Assembly: GCA_964057225.1 (NCBI GenBank)
Contig: OZ059896.1
Span: 11,454,501-11,518,500, forward strand
Length of the DNA stretch: 64,000 nucleotides
From: Auanema rhodensis
Lineage: Eukaryota > Nematoda > Chromadorea > Rhabditida > Rhabditidae
Direction: 5' to 3'
A model generated the notes under the pieces. It was not told the DNA's origin. It made no database searches and worked only from the letters and a program-made list of their open reading frames with translations. Every line of letters starts with the position of its first letter. Positions within the stretch are counted from its first letter, which is position 1. Made by a program: the position numbers and the translations under genes. Shown here piece by piece: positions 50,443 to 62,480 of the stretch.

Positions 50443-53400
50443 TTATTCACAATAACCATAGGGTAAAGTACTAAAATCGTCTAGATAACAAAGTTTATCC
50501 ATTACGACCTTGGTACTCTTTGTCATGTCCATCGTGGATATGGCACCAAGCTGCCTCTTTAATAACGTTGTTTTGGTTTTTAAAACCAATTTTTCTCCAT
50601 CCATCACGAGTCCTCGAACCAATCGCTCCATACTTTGATAGTTTACCACGGTGGCTGCCGTGTGGTCCAGCGTCTGTAATTTTAAAAAGTTTCTCAATAA
50701 TATATTTTTATACTTACCACTCCCTTTGCCTTGGTGATATACTTGACCTGACCAGCTGCATTTACTAGCTCATAACTATAAACTTTTGCAGCTGGTGAAA
50801 CAAATTTGGTCATTGACCAACCATCGGGTATTTCTGAGGTTAGTTTACCTAACCATTCACCCTTCATATCCTCAATTGGATCAGGCTGATCGAGGCATTT
50901 TAAATAAATTAGAGAATCGGTGTCTAAATGATGTACGTTTAAATTGTATACAAAGTATAAAATTACCTGTATACACCAAGTTCTTTCCAATTTTTTCCAT
51001 TGCCTTATACAATAGTAGCCTTGCATGAGCGGTTGTATAAGCCGCTATGGCTACATTTGTAAACGGCGCTGGTGCCAGGTGTGAGTCTTCTGGCACTGTT
51101 GTACAGTACGCCACATCGTCCACAATTTTGAAGCCCGTGAGTTCCCTTGCAGGATCAGTTATGATCCTACCAATTTCAGGATCCTCAACACCAATAATCT
51201 TGGTTTGGGCTTTATCCGGTCTTTGACCCATTTTACCCCATACACTATAAACAAATTTGTAAATTTTTATTTTTAAAAGTTTACATACCTATTCAGCTGT
51301 AGTTTGGCAATGCTACGCATGGCCGCATTCTTTTCAATTTTGTTGCTCTCCAGAGCAACACCAGTGTTCTCCTCGTGCTCTTGGAGATATTTTAGCTGTA
51401 AAATTCTATTTAATGCCATACTTTTCATGACACATACCTTTTCAGCCTCTGTCATATTTGGCTTAGGCCAGCCCGATGCCTCTTGCTTAATTTTTATGTA
51501 CTTTTGTACAAAATCCTTGAATAGGCCGCCTTGCTGCCATTCATCCCAGTGCCAAACCTCATAAACATGAAGCACTTTGTAGCCACGCTGTATGGCACAT
51601 TCGAGCTCTACATGCGTTACAGTCAGATGCAGCTTTCGAGCGTCTTCATCATCTTGGTGCGGGCATGTTACATTTTTGCCTCTGTTTGCACATGTGCGGC
51701 AGTTTGTAAAAATTAATTTACCGCCTATGCGTGTTCCTAATACAGGATACAACAAATTTGTGGGTGCAAGCACGTCACATTTCACAAGGCCCTTGTATGG
51801 GCAGCATGCCTCAAAACTCTCAAAGCCCTCAGTAATCACTTTAGGATTACCCACAGGGTAATAGGCATCAAATGCCGTTACATATGGATAAAGTGAACAA
51901 AAGTCCACATACTCTAGTGAGTATCTATCCGAAGCTTGGGCCAGAAGCTTATATGTTTGAGTTCGGCCGCCGGTGAAGGCATCTCGAGGTGCCAATCGAG
52001 TTACAACCTCAGTGTCCTTCATAAAATTTGCCATTTGCTCATTTGATGACATTTGAGCAGTAATTTCGTGTTCCCACACAGTGGTTACACTAATGCCCTG
52101 GCTTTGAATAGCCTCAAGCCTTTTCATGGTTTTTTCATAAACCTAAATGTTTCAGCTTAAAATGATTTAAAAAAGTATTGGTTACCTCTTCCATTGTTTC
52201 ACCATTTCTGCCTGGTGCAATAGCAGTCTTGTTGGTGCACTGGGGGCAACCATGATAAATACAGCCATTAAACTACAAAATTTTTCATTTTTTTTTTACA
52301 TTTATTACAAATTACTCACCTCATAGCCGTGATTAGCCACACTGTCATAAGCATCAAGTAGATAGCGTTGGCCATCTACTCTCACAACAAATTCACCACC
52401 ATTAAGCTTATGCATTAATGGTCGGCCTAATCCGTGTTCTAGCCATTTTATGTATTTTATGGCAATTATACTCTGCTTCTGGCCGGCATAATAACCAGTC
52501 TCAGGCAGAATACCCACTTGGTTCTCTTTAATGTGGTTCATTTTCAACTGTAATATACTAGTTTTGAAAATGCTTGTATTTTAAAAAACTTGCCTGGAAT
52601 AAAGAGAAACTGGCAAATGTCATACATTGTATGACAGGATTCCAGCCAGTGGTGGCGGTGGCCAACTTCATGTACACTTTCATACAGTTGGTTAAAATAC
52701 GGACATCTGTCCTACAATATTCCAGAAGCTCCTCATCAAAATCAAACACACTTTGATTACGCTCCTCATACCAAATATTGAATGAAGCTAGGTCTTCTGC
52801 TTTCATTCTAGCAGTACAATAGTAATGCTTTGGTGGCAAGGATGGTAGCACTTTGCCATAATTTATTGGGTGGTTAAAGAGGTATGGGAATTGTCCTTTA
52901 CTCATATCAGGTACACCAAATGCCTTGGGTAACGCTGATAAGGGTAAAGGCACTAGTAAATAACTATCTTTAAAACATAAATGGTTAATGTTTTGACCTC
53001 TTAAAGGCTTGACAACCATGCTAATAATCTTGGTCCCATTTAAAATGGGGTCAGGATATATTCCACGGTTTATCAGCCTAGACACCAAGAAATGTATGTC
53101 AAAGCGCGACCCGTTGTGCGCAATCAAAATTGCATTATCATTCTCAGAAAAGTTGAGTAACCAATCAAGGAAACGATCTGTTACAGACCATTCACTATCA
53201 CCTTGTTGGTACCCAAAATGGCCCTCCTTGGTTGTGCATTTCTCACAGGAATTGGCATCTATACAACTTTCACAAAATTTGTTATACACAACCATATTGG
53301 GCCATTGTTCATCTGCATATTCATGAACATTTGTGCCGTTTTTTAACACAACTGTTTCAAAGTCATAAAATATAATCTTAAACAAGTACGCATTACACTT

Positions 53401-56056
53401 GTAAAGATGTTAAATACAAACCTTGAACTTTTCTTGCTTCTTTTTTAGCTGAGCCTTCTTCTTGTCGTTAGGTGGAACCCAACAACAAGAGTGCTCTTCA
53501 GGCTTTGTCTGACCGCACTTTTTGCAGAATTTTTCATTGCAATTGTGCGGTCTATCAGCACGGACCATGTGATAGTGATCACACGCCACACATGTCTGAA
53601 TTTAAGCTTGTTATGTACAACTTTAAATTTTCACAAAATACCTTGAATTTTCGGCAGGCTTTTCGCAAATGCCTATCGAAGCATTGTTGAGTTTTAAACA
53701 AAACTCTACAACTATCACACCTCACGCTACTCTCAACCACATTCCCCATCGCATTACAATTATAGGTGTGGCATTTTTTACATTTGGCTTTACATCTATG
53801 CAACACTGTATTGTAAGATAACTTACAGTGTTGACATATAATACCATCAAAAATTTTCGAACGACTACCAGCTGTAATACAATCATAGTGATTATTTCGG
53901 TAACCTAGTGTTACCAATTTGCTAGCCGCTTCATTAAATATTTTCTGGATAGTGTACATACGCTGTCCAGGCGGTCTAGCATATACTACAAACTTATAGT
54001 TTGTATTACAGCTGGCAATAATGTTTAAATGAATTAAATTATAATTTGGTAAATCTACAGAAATACCACACCTATTTAATAAATTGATATGGTGTGGCTG
54101 ATTTGGCAATAAGATGTAATTGCGACGAAGGTTTTGCAGCCTTCGCTTCTCATCGCCATCTTCAGTAGCCAACTCGTCAGCTTTCCACATTCCCACAACT
54201 GCTGATCTAGCCAGACAATGTGAGTCAGTGTTGGCAATGGTTCCAGGTATTTTGAGTTCGGGGTCAAAATAAAACCCGACTCTACCTTCACCAGGCATCA
54301 GGCTTGGCTGCGCTGGCCTTTCATCAAACACATACATCTCAATATTCATTGCCTGGCTGATCACAGCCTCTCGTTTTGATTGCTGCACCTTGCTGATGGC
54401 ATTCATAATGGCTACGCCATCCAGATGCTCCCTTCTACGAAAGTCCATAAATATGGAGCCCTTTTCAAAGGAAGGGTGCTCAATTGATAAACAAAATAAG
54501 GCTTTTTGCTTATCAGGCACACCGCTTTCAGCAAGACAACGATCAAGGAATTCGTTGAATAACCGCGGCATGATAACATGCATTGGTTCATCAACATTTT
54601 CCAAGTGTGGGAACGTGAGCGATCGAACGACCACGTTGGTAAAACGACCGGTGCGTTTTATGCGCCGGTGTGACCACTATAATAAACAACATTTATAACA
54701 GTTTACATGCTTTTTTATTTTTTTTTTAAAGTTTAAATAAAAATAGTTTTAAGAATATATATGAATTGTTTCATCTTTTGCTTAAAATTATTATGTCTCT
54801 TTGTTTGTTATAGTCGTTATTTTTTATTTAATTGAAATGGTTTCAAATATATGTTTAGTTTGTTTCAAAACGATTAGAAAAATACAAAATATTTAAATGT
54901 TTCAGTTTTTGAGCATCAATTTTTTTTTTTTTAATGTTTAAAAATTTAATAAATAAAAATTAAATAACAGTAGAATTATAAAATTGTTTAAAATATATAT
55001 AAATAAAAGAGATGAAGTGAAATGGTTTAGAAAATACAAAATATTTAAATGTTTCAGTTTTTGAGCATCACAATATTGAAATTTAAATGTTTTTTAGTGA
55101 TTAAAAATTTAATAAACGAAATTATGAAAAAGTGATAGAAATTTAAATTTGTTCAAGATATGTGATTAAATAAAAGAGATGAAGTGAAATGGCTTAGAAA
55201 ATATAAATCAATTTCATGTTTCAGTTTTTGAGCATCACAATATTTAAATTTAAGTGTAATTTAATGATTAAAAAGTTTAATAAATAAAAATTATAAAGTA
55301 GTGGTAAAAATTTAAAATTGTTTAAAATATGAAATTAAATAAAAGAGATGGAGTGAAATGATTTAAAAAATACAAAATATTTAAATGTGTCAGTTTTTGA
55401 GCATCAAAATATTTAAATTTAAGTGTATTTTAATGAATAAAAATTTAATGAATGATATTATGGCATGGATTTGGGATAAGATTTTATTTTATTTTTCAAA
55501 AAGCCACCAAATGTATGATGATTTGTTTAAAAATAGATGGCAGAATTCAAAATTGCTCAAGATATGTAATCAAATAAAAGATATAGAGTGAAAAGAATTG
55601 TAACATGAAAAAAAAAAAAAAGGTTAAAAGCTCGTACCTTTATTTGACAAACATCGTTGAAGGATGAACCGCCTCCTAATTGTTCTCCACTAGTTGATGG
55701 CATCTCGGGATTCCATTCTCTGAAAATAAAAATTTCATGCTTTTTCATTATATGATAGCTTACTCATCATCGCTGTCATCCAAGGTGATAACTTCAATAA
55801 CCCTCGATGACGAGGGACCACTATTGGAAGTGGTTATTGCGGGGTCACACAGCTCAACACCACCACTCTCGGTAAGTTTTATGCGCTTACTAAAAAAAAA
55901 AAACAAAGATGTATATTTTAAAAATATTGTTAAATTACCTGAGTTGATAAATTTCCTCATAATCGAACCCCAACTCTTCACATACACGCTTATAACTGAA
56001 AATAAATATTTTAATTAAAAAAAAAATAGGAAAAAACACAACCTGTTAGCAGCCAT
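50443..56056 (-). CDS. polB: E4 protein-primed DNA polymerase B, 14 exons, intact
   Basis: Exact mirror of the E2 gene (each exon position p in E2 is 62546-p here), predicted 1370 aa. The first ATG is at 56056, exon 5 spans 53642-54676 and the exonuclease exon spans 52594-53376. All splice sites are kept, including the GC donor. No disabling change was seen. Confidence 0.91.
54677..55637 (-). repeat. Long intron 4 of E4 polB with ~168-bp tandem repeats
   Basis: Same length and repeat structure as in E2. The phrase GAGCATCA with preceding CAGTTTTT marks the units near 54915, 55070, 55237 and 55405. Confidence 0.75.
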
Positions 56057-56535
56057 TGTATCTTGTTAGAATAAAATTATGCAAACTCTGAGAGGTAGTT
56101 ATCCATATTTCATTTTACACATTTATATTACACTTCATTGCAAGAACAGTCAGTTGTTTTATTGTCACGTAACAATGTTGCCAACACTCAACATTGTATC
56201 ATATTACAGCTGTCAACAGTGGCAGTTGCCAATCCGCTGTTAATAAATACGCATGTATTGTTGTGGTCAGCGCAACTGTTTCAACAATCTTATCGAATTA
56301 ATCTTCGATATGTGTTCTTTGAGTTAGGGTATTAGAATATTAGTAATATACACACTAAAACTTTTTCTATATACTCTTCTTTCCATGTAATTTGAGAATA
56401 TTAGAAATCTTGATGCATATGCTATACAGCTATTTGTTATACTTTAATGAACAAGTGCTTTGCCATTTGGTTCATTGTAGGTCAACGTATCTGTTTCACC
56501 AATCTTATCGAATTGATATTCGATATGTGTTCCAT

Positions 56536-57656
56536 TAACATTTTTGATACTAAAAAACTATATACCCATGACCCCTTGGCATAGTAAGTATTCTTTAGCG
56601 TTATGGGTACTTGTGCTGTACAGCTATTTATCATATTTTTATGAACAAAACTTTTGCCATGTGGTACATGTGTGGGGCAGCGCACCTGTTTTAACGATCT
56701 TATCGAATTAATCTTCGATATGTGTTCCATTGGAAACAACACAATTGTTTGTGAATCCTATCGAATTAACCTTCGATATGTGTTTTATTGAGTTAGTATA
56801 TTAGAATATACTAATATAAAATTTAAAAAAAAAAAGGTTCTTTAAACTATTCTTTCATGTAATTTGAAAATATTAGACAACTTGGTACATGTGGTGTACA
56901 GCTATTTATCATATTTTTATGAACAAAACGTTTGCCATGTGGTTCTTGTGTGGGTCAGTGCACCTGTTTTAACGATCTTATCGAATTAACCTTCGATATG
57001 TGTTCCATTAACTTTTGTATTTCATATCTTTCTTATCGAATTAACTTTCGATATGTGTTCCATTAACTTTTGTATTTCATATCGTTCTTATCGAATTAAC
57101 CTTCGATATGTGTTCCATTAATTAACCCATAAGAGGTACGGTGAACATATTTATTAGCTTTGAAAAATATTCAAATTTTATAAATTAAAACAAACACAAT
57201 ATATATTAAAAAGTTTATTCAAATGTATATATATTAAAAATACATTTAAAAGGAGATAATTTTAATAATATTTTAAAAATATATAAAATACATTTAAAAA
57301 AGAAATAATTAAATAATAATATTTAAAACATATATTAATAATAAAAATTCATTTAAAAAGAAATAAGTTTAAAAATATTTACAAATACAATTAACAAATA
57401 TATAAATAATAAAAATTCATTTAAAATAATACATTAAAAAATAATTTAAAAAAAAAAAAATCATGCGTTTTGATCCATGCGCAGGCTCGAGAGCCTGCCT
57501 CGGGAGGAAAAGTATATTTTTGACAGCTGACGCCGAAAATATGATTTTGACAGCTGACGCCCCCAAAAGTATGTTTTTAGCAGCTGACGCCCTCAAAAGT
57601 ATGTTTTTAGCAACTGTTTGGGGGCGTGGTTAGTAAATTCGGCATGGCTCTCTACT
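56536..57656 (-). repeat. TIR of E4 at its polymerase end
   Basis: Mirror of 4890-6010, with several palindrome units and the GC-rich hairpins near 57481-57507. Confidence 0.75.
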
Positions 57657-57662
57657 AGCCAT
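57657..57662. repeat. Right TSD of E4 (AGCCAT)
   Basis: Second copy of 40997-41002. Confidence 0.95.
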
Positions 57663-58178
57663 CTCACACAATATGCCATTTTTTACAAGCGCTTGACGCG
57701 TTCTAAATCCAGCACTGGATGCATTATCTATATATCTATCAGCATAATAGCCTGATATGGCAAGTTTGCTCTCTTTAACATCGTTGCTATACATTAAAAT
57801 ATTTTCGATATATGTTTTATAGGCATGATTCACGGTAGAGTCATACACGCTAACATCACCAATTTTCAAATGATACGAATGTATTAAACTGGCAGCAAAT
57901 TGTTGACATGGTGCAAAAACAAGGTTATCTGGTACTGGATCACCGTTTGTGGTTACAATTTTAAATTTTACATTCAACCAACATCTTCTCAGATTGAGGA
58001 ATGATTTGGAATTTTGAGCTATAACAAATTCCCATGGTCCTTGAGGAAGAAACGTATTTTTCAAAGGGACTTGTACAGTACGAGTAGACTCTACACCTAA
58101 TGCCGACGCTGGTATATCACCATAGTTGATATTAGGTAAAAGGGCTTGTGCTGATTTTGAATCTATCAATTTAGCCAT
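57657..58178 (-). pseudogene. mcp: E1 major capsid protein, N-terminal part
   Basis: The first ~174 codons. The frame then runs a few codons into E4's TIR and stops near 57630. The sequence is otherwise like the E3 gene. Confidence 0.9.
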
Positions 58179-58643
58179 TTAAATGTGAAACGACCGCTCA
58201 CGAGTGATGCACAACCGCTTATGAGGTTTTGTGGTTTTGCGTCGTCGCCGTTTGCCCAAGCCGGTAAGATCTCGTATAGCTTGTCGGCCGGCTGTTTTAA
58301 GAGTTTCCTTGATATTATCGCCTTTCAGCACCCCATCGACAATTTCATTACCAGTTTTCAGCAACTGTCCGCCAAGAGGTGAATTTACAACTGGACTATT
58401 GCTTACAGCACTGGATAAGGCGTTTCTTCCGGCATTGATGAGATTTTGGGCTATAGGTGATTGAATGATGCGTGGTAGAAATGATGCCAAAGTTGCCAAA
58501 ATACCACCCAAACCATGACCCCTCTGCATTCCACGTTGAAACATCATTCCGCTAAATGGGGCGCCACCCATTTGTTGATTTAAAAGTGTTGTCCATTGAA
58601 TAGAGTTGACATCCAAAAGGAGGTGTGGCATATCGAACCGCAC
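58179..58643 (-). CDS. E1 pX/pVI-like basic minor capsid protein
   Basis: 154 aa. It differs from E3 at about one residue (SNSPVV versus SKSPVV). The downstream partner of its TAA-ATG junction is now a broken gene. Confidence 0.55.
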   Translation of the reverse strand: MRFDMPHLLLDVNSIQWTTLLNQQMGGAPFSGMMFQRGMQRGHGLGGILATLASFLPRIIQSPIAQNLINAGRNALSSAVSNSPVVNSPLGGQLLKTGNEIVDGVLKGDNIKETLKTAGRQAIRDLTGLGKRRRRKTTKPHKRLCITRERSFHI

Positions 58644-58682
58644 GCGCGCAATACAAAAGTTACACTAGATCATTCTACTAAA

Positions 58683-59138
58683 ATGTATTCGTCTGAAATA
58701 GTATCACTATTGCAATCTGTACCCAGCACTCGGAAACTATTCCTCGGTGTATATAGCGCTGATACTCTACCCAAAACGCGTCGTAAAAACTTTGCACTTG
58801 TCGTAAATACTGACACACATGATAAGCCAGGCACACATTGGCAGGTCATCTTTGTCCGTAACAAGCAAGCCTATTTTTTCTGTAGCTTGGGATATAAAAT
58901 GAACAAGTACATTCAAAATTATCTGGCCAAATATAAAAAGGTAAAAATTAATACTTGCAAACCACAACGCATAATTGAATACACTTGTGGTGGCTATGTG
59001 GTATTTGTAATACTAATGTTGTCGGCTGGTAATTCATTTGAAAGCATTTGTTCATTTTTTAAACTATTGAAAAATGATGATGTCTTTATTAAAGCGTTTA
59101 TGCATAAAGTATTCGACTATAAATTGGCTACTATATAA
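58683..59138 (+). CDS. E1 adenain-like cysteine protease
   Basis: 151 aa, intact, near-identical to E3 (PQRIIEY versus PQRLIEY). Confidence 0.82.
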   Translation: MYSSEIVSLLQSVPSTRKLFLGVYSADTLPKTRRKNFALVVNTDTHDKPGTHWQVIFVRNKQAYFFCSLGYKMNKYIQNYLAKYKKVKINTCKPQRIIEYTCGGYVVFVILMLSAGNSFESICSFFKLLKNDDVFIKAFMHKVFDYKLATI

Positions 59139-59179
59139 GAAATTTGTCATTAATAACCTGCTACATTACGTGGTCAGTT

Positions 59180-59350
59180 ATGAATATTCCTTGTCACTGT
59201 GAATTATGTGTCAAATACACGTTGGAGCAATCTAAACCAGCGCCTTTATACAGGAGAATGTTGAAATGTATTTCAGTGCCATTTATTAAAGGTATAGCAT
59301 TGGGATTGGGCTTTTGTACAACACTAGTCATATTATTGCTCATTATATAA
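59180..59350 (+). CDS. E1 56-aa membrane protein
   Basis: Same as the E3 copy; its stop lies in the TATA box at 59344-59353. Confidence 0.6.
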   Translation: MNIPCHCELCVKYTLEQSKPAPLYRRMLKCISVPFIKGIALGLGFCTTLVILLLII

Positions 59351-59391
59351 AAGTGGTTTGATTGCGTGTGGTCGTTTTTCATTTTCCTCTA

Positions 59392-59856
59392 ATGGAACTT
59401 TTATGTAACAAATATTGTGGTACATGCAAGGAAATATTTTCTTCAACCAAGCATTTTAGTGATCACGTTTTGAAAAGACATGCAGGGATTCAACCCATAT
59501 GTAACAATTATATCAGCAATGCTGACTTTATTCAAAAATATGGACATTTGGATGGTGTTCGTAGACGTTTGTGCCCTCATTGTAGTGAAACTTTTGGAAC
59601 AAGATTCAATTGTGAGCGTCATATTCGGCGTATTCATAATAATAATGGAACGAATGGTGAAGATGGTGATGGAAATGATACCAGCAAACCCTTTGAAAAA
59701 GCTGAGGAGTTTGTACATTCAACCCAATCAAAAAGATGCCGCAGCAATAGTGACGGAGAACATTCACAACACGAGCCGAGCGACAAACAAAACTGCCCTA
59801 AACTATCTTTTAAACCTTCGAAAATAAAAATGTGGTATTGTATAACTGTTGAATAA
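59392..59856 (+). CDS. E1 C2H2 zinc-finger protein
   Basis: 154 aa, with two fingers as in E3 and no visible amino-acid change. Confidence 0.72.
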   Translation: MELLCNKYCGTCKEIFSSTKHFSDHVLKRHAGIQPICNNYISNADFIQKYGHLDGVRRRLCPHCSETFGTRFNCERHIRRIHNNNGTNGEDGDGNDTSKPFEKAEEFVHSTQSKRCRSNSDGEHSQHEPSDKQNCPKLSFKPSKIKMWYCITVE

Positions 59857-59861
59857 AACGT

Positions 59862-60719
59862 TTATTTCATATTTTTAACATGTAATGTAACAACTGTAGA
59901 ACCATAATTAAATTGCATAGGACGACCAAATTCATCTAAAATTTCAATACGTATGGTATCGAGTGTTTGTCTAGTGATTGGTACATAACGAATAGGATTA
60001 AATGTTTTGGCAATCATTTTACCAAATTCAGTAGGAGGTGGTACAGGTAAACATGCAAGTAAATTAGCTTTCACATTACCAAGAATGGAATATTCTACAA
60101 TATCACAATATATATACATTGTATTAATGTTATTTGAAAAATCAATGGGACGCCTGGCTATTATTGTATCGTTGATGTTTTTATTTTCAAAACCAAGAAA
60201 ATATGCAAAATCATCACCAAGCGTTGCATTCATTAATAGTCGCTTGCTTGTTACAAACTCTATGCGCTGCAGTGTTTTGTTAAACTGAAATGTGGCGTCC
60301 GCGAGCATTTCCTCCACTAGCTTAGCCTCAGCCTGGCGATTATTATACCATTTTTTTACATCTTCATCTTTATCTATTAAACTTTTTATACGTGCTTCTT
60401 CCTCAGCTCCAAGAGGCTTTGTATTGTTGGCGATAAATGATTCTCTTCCAGCGTTGATTCCGCGTATTATTTCATCACCATTTGCATAGTTGCCTTTAGG
60501 CAAGTGTAGAATAAATTTTCTATTGGAAAAACGTAGTGTATAAGATAAATCTTTTTGAACATTTAATATAGAACAAGGAAAAATGATGTCTGTCAGCCCA
60601 ATGCAATATCTATTATTGCGTAGCCTTAGTGTTTCAGGTAATCTGGTAAGAAACACTGATGATGTATTACTTTTTTCAGAGTCAACTGATGATGGAAGAG
60701 TAATGTAAAAATCATCCAT
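59862..60719 (-). CDS. E1 penton-like minor capsid protein
   Basis: 285 aa, intact, essentially the E3 protein. Confidence 0.65.
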   Translation of the reverse strand: MDDFYITLPSSVDSEKSNTSSVFLTRLPETLRLRNNRYCIGLTDIIFPCSILNVQKDLSYTLRFSNRKFILHLPKGNYANGDEIIRGINAGRESFIANNTKPLGAEEEARIKSLIDKDEDVKKWYNNRQAEAKLVEEMLADATFQFNKTLQRIEFVTSKRLLMNATLGDDFAYFLGFENKNINDTIIARRPIDFSNNINTMYIYCDIVEYSILGNVKANLLACLPVPPPTEFGKMIAKTFNPIRYVPITRQTLDTIRIEILDEFGRPMQFNYGSTVVTLHVKNMK

Positions 60720-60798
60720 GACAAACCACCACTTGATACGTGTACACTATTGCAAATGAAATCATTTGCATTTTAGGTACATTTACGAGTGGTTGATT

Positions 60799-61446
60799 AT
60801 GGTTTTCAGCTTCAAACTACCCAGTCAGACAACTGTAATAGGTGCTACCCAATGCGGTAAAACAACCCTCATAAAGCACATATGTGAAAATACTGAAAAG
60901 TTTTTCAACGTCCCCATTGATAGAATATTCTGGTTCAGTCAATGTGGGTCATCGTCAGGTGTACCAATAAATGATGAGCGTTTAATAATCATTCAAGGGC
61001 CTCCTGATCCTGATTTGATAAAAGAACAAAAGGGAGTAAATACTATACTAGTGCTGGATGATTTGATGAACTTTTTTTCATCGAATAAAGCAGCAAAGGA
61101 ATTACTCAACAACATTTTTACAGTATGGGCTCATCACTGGAATTTGGCAGTGTTTAATCTTGTGCAAGCGGCATTTCAACTGGACAGGACCAGTCGAATC
61201 AATAGTACATATATAATACTGATGAAAAGTCATTCAGATATATTACAAATACGTAATTGTCTGCAGCAATTATTTGGGCCACGTTTCAAAAATGCTCTAG
61301 AGGCGTATGATGATGCAATGTCTACTCCCTATAGTCATTTACTGATTGACAATCATCCTTTAACAAGTGAGAAGCACCGTATACTATCTGATATAACAGC
61401 GGAGAACCCTATTGTTTATGTTGCCAGAAATGTGTTTAGTGTTTAA
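60799..61446 (+). CDS. E1 packaging ATPase
   Basis: 215 aa. It has EKHRILSD where the others have EKQRILSD; the Walker motifs are unchanged. Confidence 0.85.
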   Translation: MVFSFKLPSQTTVIGATQCGKTTLIKHICENTEKFFNVPIDRIFWFSQCGSSSGVPINDERLIIIQGPPDPDLIKEQKGVNTILVLDDLMNFFSSNKAAKELLNNIFTVWAHHWNLAVFNLVQAAFQLDRTSRINSTYIILMKSHSDILQIRNCLQQLFGPRFKNALEAYDDAMSTPYSHLLIDNHPLTSEKHRILSDITAENPIVYVARNVFSV

Positions 61447-61458
61447 AGTGCTTGTTCA

Positions 61459-61767
61459 ATGAGTGGTCGTATTTTGTCAAATTTCAACTTTTTGTCTTCT
61501 TGCGCCAAAACTCCTTGTTCTGTTTCCTCATTTTCTTTTGCACAAATTGAAATTATTGTTGAAATTGTATTTAATATTGTGAAAAATAATAATTTTCTTT
61601 TAACTAACAAGGAATATAAAACCCTCTTGCCCATATCTTCATTATTACGTCAAATAGCTTTGATACGCACACCGGAAAAGGCTAAATCATTATTGGCAAC
61701 GCTTTCACACAAACAATTGAAAACAATAGTTACATGTGGTATTGCCTATTTTGGTTTTAAATCATGA
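61459..61767 (+). CDS. E1 102-aa conserved helical protein
   Basis: Identical in reading to the E3 copy, with the ATGA overlap to the next gene. Confidence 0.6.
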   Translation: MSGRILSNFNFLSSCAKTPCSVSSFSFAQIEIIVEIVFNIVKNNNFLLTNKEYKTLLPISSLLRQIALIRTPEKAKSLLATLSHKQLKTIVTCGIAYFGFKS

Positions 61768-62480
61768 AGCTCAACCATAAATATCGACTAATTCCTGTCG
61801 ACGAGGAAACAATTAATATAGACAAGTTTGATGCAGAGCTCAAGCTTTTACGAGAAAATAGAGCTATACCCGACTATAAAAAGGCTGAACTATACGAAGA
61901 CTTGATTGCTCGTCTCAAAAACTATAGAGAAAGTATAGATGCGCCCATATCAGTACAAGTGGAAAATGTTGATTCACCTCTATTGCCAGAATACAAGTTG
62001 CCAAGAAAGTATAACAATTTGTGGGAGAAATTTCCAGAGGTGCGCACAAACAAGAATAACCAACTTGTGATTAATAATGAGGCTGTACCAAACACGAATA
62101 TTACAAAAATTTTAGATTTTGTATTGGATAAAACAAAAACGGAGCCCAATGGATTTTCAGTCTTGTCAAAGTTTTTAGCCAGTAAAGGCGTACCAAGTTC
62201 TAACAAGAAACAAACTAGAAGAGAGTCGGCTGACAATGATTCAGTTGACGTTGTAACTAGAGCTGAACCGGCTGTTACAGACTTGGACTCTACTATATTA
62301 CCTAGAACGCCTCGTCATCGTAAAGCTGTTATTCGATATTCACCATCACCGGTTCGTACACTCAAAAGTAAAAGGTCAAAGACTTTTGATACTGCCGCCG
62401 AATCATATTACACACCACAAGAAGGAGACTCACAGAATGGCCAAGGTCGTAAAAGGTTCTACATTAGATTATGGAAATGA
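61764..62480 (+). CDS. E1 238-aa conserved protein, unknown function
   Basis: Differs from E3 by a single visible change (VDSPLLPE for VDPPLLPE). Confidence 0.6.
   Translation: MKLNHKYRLIPVDEETINIDKFDAELKLLRENRAIPDYKKAELYEDLIARLKNYRESIDAPISVQVENVDSPLLPEYKLPRKYNNLWEKFPEVRTNKNNQLVINNEAVPNTNITKILDFVLDKTKTEPNGFSVLSKFLASKGVPSSNKKQTRRESADNDSVDVVTRAEPAVTDLDSTILPRTPRHRKAVIRYSPSPVRTLKSKRSKTFDTAAESYYTPQEGDSQNGQGRKRFYIRLWK

Larger units (their letters stand above)
41003..57656 (-). mobile_element. E4: complete Polinton/Maverick, subfamily II, reversed
   Basis: 16,654 bp with intact termini and TSD, oriented opposite to E1-E3. Every gene has an open frame. It mirrors E2 exactly over the gene region, so the two are very recent copies of one parent or of each other. 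It is the reference for subfamily II, because E2's penton-like gene is broken. Confidence 0.95.

Noticed and set aside
37785-57662. E1 and E4 as tandem duplicates made by assembly error
   Set aside because: Each junction has a clean 6-bp TSD and exact termini, and E4 belongs to the other subfamily and is inverted; collapse or misjoin would not create this.
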